A stretch of 64,000 bases of DNA, from positions 3,854,536 to 3,918,535 of the forward strand of contig OZ025888.1 in assembly GCA_964019415.1 (NCBI GenBank), written 5' to 3'. A program made the position numbers and the translations under genes. Below the pieces are notes generated by a model. The model was not told the DNA's origin, searched no databases, and saw nothing but the letters and a program-made list of their open reading frames with translations. Source of the DNA: Ianthella basta. Lineage: Eukaryota; Porifera; Demospongiae; Verongiida; Ianthellidae. Below, piece after piece: positions 51,749 through 63,200 of this stretch (positions are counted from its first letter, which is position 1; each line of letters begins with the position of its first letter).

Positions 51749-52723
51749 GTGGCAACCTATATAACGAGAATGGTGGAGGAGAGAGGAAAGGCGGGAGCAA
51801 GAGCACTAAGTGACTGGCTCAGAAGGTGCAGGGCCACTGTGGGGGAAGTGAGAGGAGCTACCTTTGTGAGGCTGATGGAATCTCTCGTTGAGTCTGTGCT
51901 ATTGTATGGGGCAGAGGTATGGGGTTGTGGAGCACAACTCGGGCCAGTTGAAAATGTGCAGATGCGGGCGGCAAGAATCTTTTTAGGGGGGGGGAGTCTA
52001 CACCCTTTGGTCTCCCTGCAATTTGAGATGAACATGCTACCAATGAAATGGGTGGCAATGAAGAGAAGTATTGAGTTCTGGGTACAGGTAATGAGGATGA
52101 CTGATGGCAGGTTATTGAAAGTTGTGATGCTTGAAGCCTTGGAAGTAGGGTGTAAAGTACGGTGGGTGAAAGAGCTACAACAAAGTTTGGTGAGGTTCAA
52201 ATGGAAGGGGTTAGATGCTGAGGCCGTGAGTGGGTTGACATTGAAAGAAGTAAAGCAGGTGTTGAAGGACATAGCATGGAGGGAAGTGAGAGAAGTATGG
52301 AGGGAAGCAGCTAGGGAACGGCCAAAGCTGGAAGTGATTGGGAGTTTAATGGATGCTGAATGCAAGGCGCGGTGTGTGGAGATAGAGTGTAAGATGCAAA
52401 GGAGGATGATGGTGAAACTACGAGGGGGAACAGCAGAATTAAGGGTAGAAACTGGCAGATGGTGTGGGTTAAGTAGGGGCGAACGACTTTGTAAGAACTG
52501 TGACAGTGGTGAAGTGGAAGATGTCAAGCACTTTGTGTGCCGGTGTGTATTTGTGGCAGAAGAGAGGAGAGAAATGGCAAGGCTGATGAATGAGATAGTG
52601 GTGGGATGGGAGAGCATGAAGGATGATGACAGGGTGATATGGGTACTGGAGGAGGCATGCAAAGATGGAAGAGTGCGGAAGGCGCTGCAGAGGATGTGGC
52701 AGAAAAGGACAAGCTGCCCTTAA
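51749..52723 (+). pseudogene. C-terminal part of a non-LTR retrotransposon ORF2
   Basis: A 324-codon frame resembles the region after the RT palm: LRRCRATVGEVRGATFVRLM, ESVLLYGAEVWGCGAQ, RAARIFLGGGSLHPL and a C-terminal Cys/His cluster CKNCDSGEVEDVKHFVCRC, typical of LINE ORF2 C-termini. RT motifs themselves are absent, so it is a 5'-truncated or recombined fragment despite the open frame. It lies 0.36 kb upstream of the CARD-ZU5 gene start, on the other strand. Confidence 0.75.
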
Positions 52724-53400
52724 AGAACTATGCCCATTGTGATTCTTTTGACACTGTTACATTTAATTATATTATAGTGCTGCATGGGGCTGACACCCTA
52801 GTGTTTGTATTATACAACACGGTGCACTTAAATAATAATATATCATCATATAACAATTTACCGAAGTGGGGCAAATGTGCTGAAAAGTGGGACATTAGCT
52901 CAAAAGCAGGGGCAAAAATAAACTAACTTTCAGACAGCTTGTGGCAATGTTTATTATGGACCGAAAACTGCTATCATGCATACCGTGGTCTGAGCTCGAA
53001 CTTGGGACATCTCAAAATCACTTTATCTTAAGCTCCAGACCACCAGCACCCAGCTGGGTATCATAAAATCAGCTATTATAGCTATCTGTTAGTTAAGTTA
53101 GAACCCTTCAAAAGCGGGACATTGAGGGGGGAGAGCAGGACAGTGGGGCATGTCGGGCGGCCGCGGCCAACTAAATCGAGACGGTTGTCACCTATGAAAA
53201 TAGTCACTTAGCTGCATTGACCATGGCTATGTACTGCACAATGTGCAGAGATACCCAAGATGACCATTTTCCTCCAGATCTGCCCTCCGTGGCCACTCAC
53301 TAGAGATATGTGGCAGTCCACAGTATTAATGACATTTCACTGCCGGGGTTACTTACAATAATTACAGTACAGTGATGGGTTGAAAGCAATGTATGCTGAG
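52724..53400. other. Repeat-derived gap
   Basis: Contains further copies of the GCGGGACATT motif and no exon-like frame. Confidence 0.5.
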
Positions 53401-53533
53401 TGAGTGTATACCTTCCCTATACACGCACACACAACACTGTATTCAGTTTAGTCTATGGGATCCTCGTGATGTACTGTGTCCCAAAAGTGGGCTGGTCTCT
53501 TGTGGGGATCCTGCTAATGTTCTGAGGCCCTTT

Positions 53534-55330
53534 TGGTTGTGGCTAAGGCCCAGTTCTCTCCTCTCCCTCCTTGCCTTCCTCTTCTGGCTCCACTTGTGGT
53601 AGAGAGACTAAGAAGGGAAGGGAGGGCGTCTGCAGCTCAGCAAGGACTGCACTATATATGATCCCCATCACAAGGAGGGCTAGCCATGCCAGACACAAGA
53701 GGATTTCTGGAGGGGAAGGGGAGGGGAGGTAGGGGATGGAGGGGAGGTAGGGAATGGAGGGGAGGGGACAGTGTGAGGGGGCAGAGAGAGTACTGTGCGT
53801 GTGCGTGCGTGTGTTTGTGCGTGCGTGCGTGTGTGTGTGCATGTGTGTGTGCTATGTTAGCTGACCATCGAGCTGGAATGAGTAAGCTTGGCACATTTCA
53901 AAGTCAAATCCGTCAACGGTCACTTGGTTGAGGAAGTTGGTCCAAATCAGTCGGACTCAGAGTGTCAGTGTCTTAAGTGAGGAATGTGGTAAACCAGTAC
54001 CATAGGTTGTGTGTGTGCGTGTGTGTGTAGTAACACACCCAGCTCAGACCATCCTGAGTGCATGTGCTTCCAAAATGTTGTAGACCACCCTCTGTTCAGG
54101 CATGGAGTCAAACACCACCCTCTTGGGTGTCCTGTATGTGAGGTGGAGGCGTAGCACCTGTATGGGGGGGAGAGCACATCACATCACGCCAGCTCTTCCA
54201 GCTTTACTACATTACCTCTCCCTCTCCCCTCCCCTCCCCTACCTCCCTCACCTCCCCTCCCCTCCCTCCCTCCCCTCCCATTCCCTCCCTAGCTACCCAT
54301 AGCTAGTCACATTGTCCACAGTCAACATCCCGTAATCTCCTCAAACATGTCACTGTAGCTCCTCTCTGGAAGGAAGTACAGATAGCCATAATAGGACAGG
54401 TCCTGGATGGGGGCAGGGGTATCACAGGTGGGGAGTCCTTTAGACTCATTCTTGTAGCCCGGGTCTCCAGCTTGGAAGGTGACGGTTGTGGAGTATAGTT
54501 TGTGTGAGTGTGAGCTAGGAATCATATACGGGAGGCTGGAGGTGGTTGTGCAAGCACCAGCCACTGAATCTGTGAGAAAGAGTTACCATAGCAACAATAA
54601 TAGTCATGCAACAGTGAATACAGTGCAAGTTAACACATGGTAATACATGAAGTGTCCCACTCAACACTGTACGTGATTGCAGCAACTTGACACCCTCCAT
54701 CAATGCCATCATCTCTGCACTGCCCCTCCCCTGCTACCACTAAATTTATCATTCATATAGACTGGCACAGCAGCAATCAGTGCTCGATCTAACTGTTCCA
54801 TTAGTCAGACCACGTTTAAAAGTTGCATAGCACTCTGTTTGATTCTGCTCACTACTGTACTTCTGAACTGGACCAGCCCCACATGTGAGTTTTTGCTGTT
54901 GGTCACGTGGGGAAGGGAAAGGGAGGTACTGAGGGCCATGTCCCAACTCTGAGTGTGAATCTGGCCTTGACGTGGTGGCACTGAGATACATTGCGGTACG
55001 TGAGGAGAGTGTTGCCAATGTCAATGGAGTAAGTGACACAGTTGTCTGCAGAGGGAGTGGGGCTGTAGTCAAAGGAGTTGACTGTGTCAGTTAGAGTATA
55101 CATTACTTAGCTGTATACAGTTACTACATTAATGTCATCCACTTGTTAAACAGTACACACTCGTATATACACATACATACATTACATTAAAAAGCTCCAC
55201 TTGGTCCCTCAATTAAACTAGACGGGTGAGCTCATGCACCGTCAACTTTGCTCGGAGGGCACACCTCTCCGGTTGTCTTGTTGATAAAGATGGTCTGAGA
55301 GGTCTCCCTCTTGCACAGCAGACACTTCAG
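53534..55330 (-). CDS. Unrecognised multi-exon single-pass membrane protein (partial model)
   Basis: Exon-like segments on the minus strand: ~55,225-55,330 (CLLCKRETSQTIFINKTTGE, Cys pair), ~54,940-55,094 (NSFDYSPTPSADNCVTYSID...VKARFTLRVG), ~54,350-54,578 (VAGACTTTSSLPYMIPSSHS...YGYLYFLPERSYSDMFEE), ~54,047-54,160 (VLRLHLTYRTPKRVVFDSMP), ~53,862-53,945 (VTVDGFDFEMCQAYSFQLDG) and 53,534-53,704, which encodes a transmembrane helix (ILLCLAWLALLVMGIIYSAV) then an acidic tail EPEEEGKEGEE and stop. Several N-glycosylation sequons and cysteines suggest a luminal/extracellular ectodomain with a C-terminal anchor. The join into the last exon is in phase; the 5' end and some inner joins are unresolved. 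I cannot name the family. Confidence 0.5.
53690..53775 (+). repeat. GGGGA/GGTAGGG purine tract
   Basis: GGAGGGGAAGGGGAGGGGAGG followed by two GGGAGGTAGGG-type repeats. A complementary C-rich tract occurs at 54,220-54,295. Both have quadruplex potential on one strand and lie in introns of the membrane-protein gene. Confidence 0.75.
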
Positions 55331-55630
55331 GGTCAGAGCGGGGTGACCCTAACTATAAGAGAGCTTGTTTGCTTTGAGGAACTGCATGCCTCACTGTCGA
55401 CAGATGGAGGATGGCTTGTGTCTGGCCAGTCGTGCAAGTCCGTCACCAATCTCTTTGTTACTCCTTGTAGCGACAGTGATCAAGGGCAGAGTGAGCATGC
55501 TATACACGATCATGAGATGTGCGCTGTAACACTTCCTCTTCCAGCTTGCAGAACACTTCCTCTTTAATTTATCCGCAGGCGAGTCACCTAAACTAGTCCA
55601 GCCAGCTGGACCCACGTACGACACCAACGC

Positions 55631-56231
55631 CGGTGTCACGGTTTATTCCATCCCCCCAGTTTTGTATCCCCCCGGATAAAATAAACTAGGATGCTTTATC
55701 CCCCGACTTCGAATTTCTGAGTCTTTCTTAACTCTTTTTGGTGTGTTTCACCTCGAGGGGCTGTTCTGACATCCATCAACCTGCTTTGACAGGCAGTAGT
55801 TAAGTTTCAGACCATTTCATGCTCCTCACATGCTCAGGCTGTAGCGTCGATGTACCTGCACATCGATGTCCACCAGTTTGTGAAACTGCACGCCGTACTG
55901 CTACTCAAGCACTTCTGCTCGTTGTAGTAGTGCCCTCTTGACATTCTTCGAGAACTCAGAGGACTATACAAGCATCCCAGCCATGGTAGAAGGACAAAAA
56001 CCTCATCGCGGTCGTCAGTTAACAAAATTGATGTGGTCTTCTGCAAGGACTGCAAAGGAAGTGCAGGGTTCTCAGATATCGTCACCTAACAGTCTCTTCT
56101 GGTAGTGGTAAGTCTCATCCTGCAGTAGGGTTCATTTTACTAGCTTCTATCAGCATTTCTGTGTCGTTTAACCAACCTTCGGTTACCCGGGGGGATACTT
56201 TATACGGGGGGTAAAATAAACTGTGACACCG
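55631..56231. mobile_element. 601-bp TIR element with C6-rich ends
   Basis: Left end CGGTGTCACGGTTTATTCCA...CCCCCCAGT...TATCCCCCCGGATAA is the near complement of the right end TTACCCGGGGGGATACTTTA...GGGGGGTAAAATAAACTGTG ACACCG, giving ~45-bp inverted repeats. The interior encodes no recognisable transposase (longest frame 83 codons). A non-autonomous DNA transposon; superfamily unassigned. Confidence 0.75.
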
Positions 56232-56487
56232 GGTCCAGCTGCCTGCATGTACTACATCTAAACCTGCTTAGGCAATAAATAGTGCACGTGCATGATGTCG
56301 ATTGTGCTCCACCATCACTCTTCACACACTGCTAACATGTACACTAATTTATACGCACTACATAAAAAGGCCCTAGGAGTATATAACAAACATAAACATA
56401 CATAACATAAACATGACATACATAACATAACATACATTGTTTATGTTATGTTTGTTATGTTATGTTATACAAGAAGTCAGGATAGAT

Positions 56488-56540
56488 GCAACTGCTGAGG
56501 GAAGCTTATCAAGTTGATGTGGAGGTAGCTAGAGCGTTAA
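56488..56540 (+). pseudogene. Ankyrin-repeat coding scrap
   Basis: ACTGCTGAGGGAAGCTTATC...GATGTGGAGGTAGCTAGAG matches the ankyrin repeat at 60,377-60,425 (ACTGCTGAGGACAGCTTATC...GATGTGGAGGTTGCTAGAG), roughly 85% over 45-50 bp, with no continuing frame. Confidence 0.6.
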
Positions 56541-59003
56541 CAAGTATATTTGTTGCTCTACGTGGCTTGCATGGTCTGCTGTTCTGTGCTGACTCAGAGG
56601 CACTAATTCAATAGTAATCTGCACTGCTGTGAGTTGGTCTGGGTCAGGGAGTCACTATTATAGGGCTTCTGGGAAGTTCAAGGGGTATAAGTTTTCAATT
56701 CACTGCCAGCTTTGTAGTTTGTATAAGGTTTGATTGAACACCTGCACCACACAGACTTCATTCACCTTTCCAGTGTCCATGCGAAGGAGTCTCTAGCCAT
56801 TTACAGTACCCCCCAAATGCACCCCTGGCAGTATATATTTCTTCTGTACACTGGTGCCGTGTATGGTTCTGTACCTAGTGTGCGGTATAGCCTTGTGCAT
56901 CCAGGTTTATTCAATTCAGGGGAATGCCTATGTAGCACATTGCCATAATTATGTGGAGTTGTGCCGGATGACAAGCATGCATGGTTATACAACTTTACCA
57001 ATGTCATTGATTAAGTCTTAATTTCTTTCGAATGTGCAAACACGAATGCAAAATGCAGAAGAATACTATTAAGAGGTTTATTCTGGGTTGTAGGGATAGG
57101 GTGGCTGCCCAAGTCCTAGATCTTAGCCAATGCAGAAGGCATTGCCTTAGCGAATCTTACTCTGGTCATTGAAATATAATACTTGCTGCACGGGCAGGCT
57201 GTCTGTGATGGTGTTGGTTCACAAAATTAATGGCATTTGGTGACACAATGGCCTATGAGACATCCTACCCATACCCTTTAACTCCCTTCTCTCTTGCCCC
57301 TCCTTAGATGCCAATGCACTCCTTGACATTGCCTCCAAGCCCACCTACGAGAGCTGGATGAGCTTTTCATTGGAGAGGTTGCTTACATGGAAGACAAACT
57401 TCCCTTCCACCTCAGTGTGGAGCCTTGTGTGATAGCAGCAGCGACAAAGAACCATCTCAAGGCAACGACTGTGAGAGGCACTTCGAGAGGTCAACTGTTC
57501 AGGGGTTGGGTGCAATAATGGTTCACCACACTTTATGACTTTTATTAGAGTATGGTAGTGCCATTCACTGAACTGGTGAATGCCTTGTCAGATGTGTAAG
57601 ATTGATTTCAAAACGTTTAATTTATACGGGTCCATATTATTCAATAATGAATTTCAACCACACATTTGCCAGCCATGGCCAATTGTGATACTGTGTCTAG
57701 TGGTATAGGTTTCACCAGACATTTGAGCTTAGGGTATTGAATAGATATAGGTTATGCCAAGATCCGAGGTATCTACAGGATTTAGAACACCATATTGGAC
57801 CAATCAGATTATGGCAATTTATTGCATCATAATAGTTTAATGACATAATTATGACTATAGCAAGTTGTATAACTATAAAGCTATAAGCCATGTGATGAAG
57901 CTTATACGTCTGACAAGGCAGTCACACCGCGGGCAATTTCACCCAGTACTGAAAGTGACTTCACAACAGCCGGTATCAACCCTTGGTGAGCTATTAAATT
58001 TGTTAATTTCAACACAAGTTAGCTATAATTACCGCATAGATAAACACTGTAACGGAGCTTGAGTGCTGGGACAACTGCGGCTGGTTCAAGGGTGGTACAG
58101 ACTAGTGACGCCCGGACAGCGAAATATAATACATCGACTCGTACGAAAGGATGGCTAACCTTCAAGTAGTATAGTGCGCTAGGCCCACTCCAAAGGCGAA
58201 GAGAGTCTAGAAAGTTACTGCTTTAATTCTATAATCTTTACTTCGCGTACGTACTAGATTAGGTGGCAATGCTGCTGTGACTTGTACTTGCACACTCAGC
58301 GAGAGACACTTGTCATCTGCAAGTGAAGGGTGGTACCCAAACGTACCTTGACAGCTAAACCTTGAGCCAGCTGCAAGCAGACTTGTGGAAATATACTGAC
58401 TGATCTGTCTGTTGCACGTGCCGAAGCGCGCTGTTTTATTTGGAATAGCTGAGACTGACTACAATGTGCCCGTCACCGATGCCTACACCCTCCTCAACAT
58501 AATCACCGAGATCTCAGTAACTGCGGCATTAGATTTGTTTTTCGATCAAAATCCGCGCCAGGATGTCACCAGCAGTGAAGAGAATGGTTGCCTTTACTTC
58601 GGTCAAGACAGCAGCGAAAGCTTGTCCACTAGAGCCCGTGGAGTGGATTGCGCTATAAAATGATCGAAGACAGACTGGGCGAAAGGTCTCTGCTAGTTTT
58701 TTTTTTGTTTTACTACCTTGCGGATTGCTACTGCGAGGCATAATGCAGCTGTCACACCGGACCCCCGAAATCAGCCCCCCCGATCGCTGTTGGCAACAAA
58801 CGTTGCCGTTTTCGATCCTCATGCAGGGTCCGTACCGGTGACCTGGTCGTTGCCGTAGGATGTTCCCTTCGCCGAATCCGGAAACGGTCCCCTTCCAGAG
58901 GATGATACGCTACGGAAGAAGAAAACAGTTTGGCCTCTACTGAGTTCATTAAACTGGTAGAATTTGGTGAACTCCAATTAAGTCAGAAGTAGATTGAAAG
59001 TAC

Positions 59004-59022
59004 CCCCCCCCCCCCCCCCCCC
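59004..59022 (+). repeat. Poly-C homopolymer
   Basis: Nineteen consecutive C residues (G run on minus). Confidence 0.95.
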
Positions 59023-60271
59023 AATTTTAACACAACCCCTTCCTCCTACGCGATCGTCAGCTGTGTATATCAATCAATCAATCAATGATAATTATTAGAG
59101 TGCATCATGCCACACAGGCACTAGGACACAATGTGGTCTAAAGTAGCACTTAAGTACATGAGTTGACTATGAACACAATATAGTTATTGTTACTCATGAG
59201 CTTTAACATTGGACGTATAAATTGGCACATACATATTAATAGCTACATGTGACCAAATTTTGCTTTCCACATTATAGACAGCTGGGCAACCAGTTGGTGG
59301 CTGCGACAAGCTTGTATATATGTACCTAGCTGCAGAAATAACTAAAAATCAGTAGCAGCTATAGTAGCTGAATCCCGGCGGATGCTATTTGTTTGGCGTT
59401 CGAATGCATTTTCTTGTGTCTGTACATAGATAGCTATCTATGGTGTGTACTTTCAGGCTGGAGTTTCATCGCTTCAGCAGCAGCGAGAAGTAGCAGGAAT
59501 CTGGTCTAATATGAAGAGTTCAATTGCAACAGATTGGCTAGCTGTACTGTACGCATTGGTGATCGAACCGTGCACTCACTGGGACTGACTAACTTCAAAT
59601 TGAGGCAGTAGAAATGGTGGAAACCTATCACTAGCTAGCTACTACAATGCATGACAACTACACAGTTGCTGCATCACTTTTAGTTGTGATGTTGGGTTTG
59701 TAAATTGATCTGCCACCGCTCTTGTAACTGGCTATTTTCTACAAAAGATTCAACTGCCAGTGGTCGTGTGGACCATCAATTAATAACAGTCCACACAGCT
59801 ATGCACTTCACGTCTGGACATCTATTATTGATGTCTTGTCGTTTCCAATTTAGCTTTCAATTTGTGGACATCATACAACCCCATGGGGTACTTGTTACAG
59901 GGGATCAAGTCATTGTTTCTACTTGAGCACACTGTTAGTCGCGCATGGGATAACAACCACAAGATCAAGCCATTCAAGCATTACACAGCCCTTAACCCCT
60001 AACCCATGACCTTTAACTAAACCCTTGTCTCCTAACTTGTCCCATTTCTATTTTGCTGGTTTCTACCATGTCCTCCATTTGTAATATCTGTCCATGTCAT
60101 CATTAAATGTTGTGGTATTTTTGTTATTCACTATATTGCATGGTTAATATATGGTTTAGCTAGAATCGAAGTGTGGTTTAATCCCCACTATTGTATCATT
60201 CATCTTTGCAGATGAAACATAGGCATATATCAGCAGATCAGCATTCAGTCCACTTACAAAACAGGTGGTGA

Positions 60272-63200
60272 ATGATGGCGCTTCATATTTTCCATAATTG
60301 TCATCGGCTAGCAAAAGTGAGGCATCTCATTCAAACTGGATGTGATGTGAATGCATATGACAATTCAGGGTGGACACCACTGCTGAGGACAGCTTATCAT
60401 GGTGATGTGGAGGTTGCTAGAGAGCTGATCAGAGCTAATGCTGATGCAAACCTTAAGGTCAAGGGGTCAGGTAGGAGTGTACTGTACACTGCTGCCTACT
60501 ACATTTGTCAGGCATGGGTGAAGTTTTACCTGTTAGTGATGTCCATCTTAAGAATGGGTGAGCAGGCTGCTAGAGAAGTGGTCAGTGCTAAAGCTGACTT
60601 TCACTGGAAGAGCAAAGGGTCTGGCAGGACTGCACTGCACATTGCTGCTTACTATGGTCACCAGTCACTGGTGAAACTCTTCTTGCAGACCAGAGTCAAC
60701 ATAAACGAGCAGGATGATGAGGGCAGGACAGCCCTGATGTTGGCTGTGAAGAGAGGGCATAGTGCTGTTGTAGCTGAACTGGTGAAGGCAGGAGCAGACA
60801 TTAGCCTCAAGGACAAGAAGAGGATGACTGCTGTTCTAATGGCAAAGAACTATGAGATGGTTGGCCAACTGGTTCAAGATGTTAATGACCTGTCAATGGA
60901 GGATCGCAGCCGTATTCTCTGGCATGCATGTGATTTCGGGGATCTTAGCATGGTGCAGTCTGTCATTGAAGCAAGTTGTGATGTTGATCACATTCACAAG
61001 GGTCAGACCCCAGTGATGATGGCAACACTGAGAGGACATGACAGAATTGTGAAGGAGCTGATCTTGGCCAATTGTGATGTGAATTTCAAAGTTAACGTAA
61101 TTTTTAGTGATTTTGCAATCACTACAAATTTAGAAAGACTCAACCAAGCGAAGATTTCCTACTGGATTGTAGCAATGTTTTGTGCTTTGCTGCCTTGCAT
61201 GAAATTCCAGATGGATGAGGTAGCTACTTATTGGGTTGAACCAGTGTTGTGTTCCGTGGTACTTCTTGTAATGCTAGTAGTGGCTGTTGTATGGATCCTG
61301 ATAATGCCAAGGTCATGTATTGTGATGTTTCTAGGGTCTGGAATGGTTGGCATGGTAATCACTATGACAACAAAAGGGGTAATGATGGCAAAGCCAATCA
61401 CCTGGGCAATAGCCTTAGTGTTTTTTTTCTTATTGATGCCATTGGTGATGTGGAGACGAAAGGTATCTAGGTCGACAATTATCAACGAAGTTGTGGGGAC
61501 TGTACTGACTGTGTTTGTGGGTCAAGGTGCAGTTCTGCTGATCATGTTTTTGGTGCAAGTGATACTAGTATCGTCACCTCAAGACATGACAGAAGCAGTG
61601 GTTGGTATGTTGATCATTATGGTAGTACTTGCTCTGATGGCACCCGTTTGGCTGGATATACTAGTGGTGGGGCTAGAAGGAGTGGAGGTAGTTGTTATAG
61701 CATTATCATGCACGATGTTTGCAAGGAAGATCTTTGCATTTCATGGCAGTGAAACAGCACAGGGAATTGCAGGACTGCTGTTTACAGTGTTAATTGTATG
61801 GTGTCTGCTTATTGTGCTGAGGAATGAAGCCACTGAGATGGCACTGTTCAGGGGAGCTGCAGGGTTCATTGCATCTGGGATCATAAAACTAATGAAGATG
61901 GGGGATACATTGGTGTCTCTGGATCTTTTGTTGATGGCGCTGGTTGTATTCAGAATGTCAGAATTTATGCTAGCAACAGTCACTAAGAAGGCAGTGCTGA
62001 AAAGAGTGATAGTGGTATTGCATGTGGTGGTAGCAGTGGCTGAGGAGTATTTGGCAGTAGTCATTTCTAAGGAGGGACCAGAGCTGCAAGCAGGAACTGT
62101 CACCATTGGAGAGTTCATAAATCTAACAGTGGTAATGGTTTTGGTGCTATGCATTCAAGTTCCTAATGACACCGCACTGCATCATGCTGCTGCGCAGAAC
62201 CGTACTAACTGTGGTGTCCTACTTGTGGAGGCAGGAGCAGATAAGTCAGCCAGTGATAGACTCCGTCTCAATCCATTGGAAATGGGCTCAAAGACATTTG
62301 TACATGATGCGCAGAAAGCATATGCTTTCACAACTAGAAGGGTCATTGCAGTAATTGGAAATAGTGGACATGGCAAGAGTACACTAGTGACAGCACTGGA
62401 ACACACCAGTGACAATCCTTGGAAGAAGGCAGTCTACCGTTTTAAGAAGGTACATGACATCAGTCAGCGAACCACCGGTATTGAAGCAGTTCAAGTTTCC
62501 AATCAGAAATTTGGAGAGGCACTGTTTTATGACTTTGCAGGTCAGTCTCAGTACCATGGTCCACACCAGTCCTTCCTGGAGGCCATGCTGAGCAAGCCAG
62601 GAGTATCAGTGACCCTGCTTCTTCTAGTAAAGGCCACTAATGAAGAAGACATCATCACACAGCAACTCTATCGCTGGCTGCAGTCTCTAGCTACGACATC
62701 CAACTTATCCACTCCTAAAGTGGTTGTTGTTGGTAGTTTCTTGGACCAAGTCAAATCAAAGAAGGAAGCATTTGAAAAGCTGCTGCGATGCAGTCAGTCA
62801 GTGAAGACTGAGTTGTGCTTGGACATTCAAGGTCCCTGTCTCCTTGACTGCCACCAGCCAGAGTCAATAGGCATTGATCAAATTTGCACCTTCCTTCAAG
62901 AGGCCTGTCTAGTAAACACAAGAGCTTCCACCTATAACTTGCATTGGGTTTGGGTAAAAATGCAAAAGACATTTTCAGTTCCAGCTTTACCATTCCATGA
63001 GTTTCAGACATGGCTGCAGGACAATGCTGTGAACCTCTCTAGGTACCTTCCCTCACCAGAGAAGGTGTGTCAGGATCTCTCAGAGGCTGGCCACATATTC
63101 TTCCTTAATGAGCGAGATGCCTCCAATAGTTGGCTCATCTTAAAACTCCAAGCCCTTCTCCATGATGTGTATGGCACCTTGTTCAGTGGTTCTCTTGTCA

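Larger units (their letters stand above)
56232..60271. other. 4-kb region without a supported gene
   Basis: Contains an AT-rich inverted repeat of TAACATAA units (56,385-56,475), an ankyrin-like scrap (56,488-56,540), a poly-C run (59,004-59,022) and (ATCA)n at 59,069-59,084. Frames at 57,306-57,430 and 58,412-58,660 are exon-sized but lack domain or splice evidence. Confidence 0.55.

Noticed and set aside
51757-52662. 301-codon minus-strand frame
   Set aside because: Antisense of the LINE ORF2 fragment, Ser/Thr/Pro/His-rich with no domain.
58412-58663. 83-codon plus-strand frame as a gene
   Set aside because: No splice support, Kozak context or recognisable domain; listed only within the gap description.
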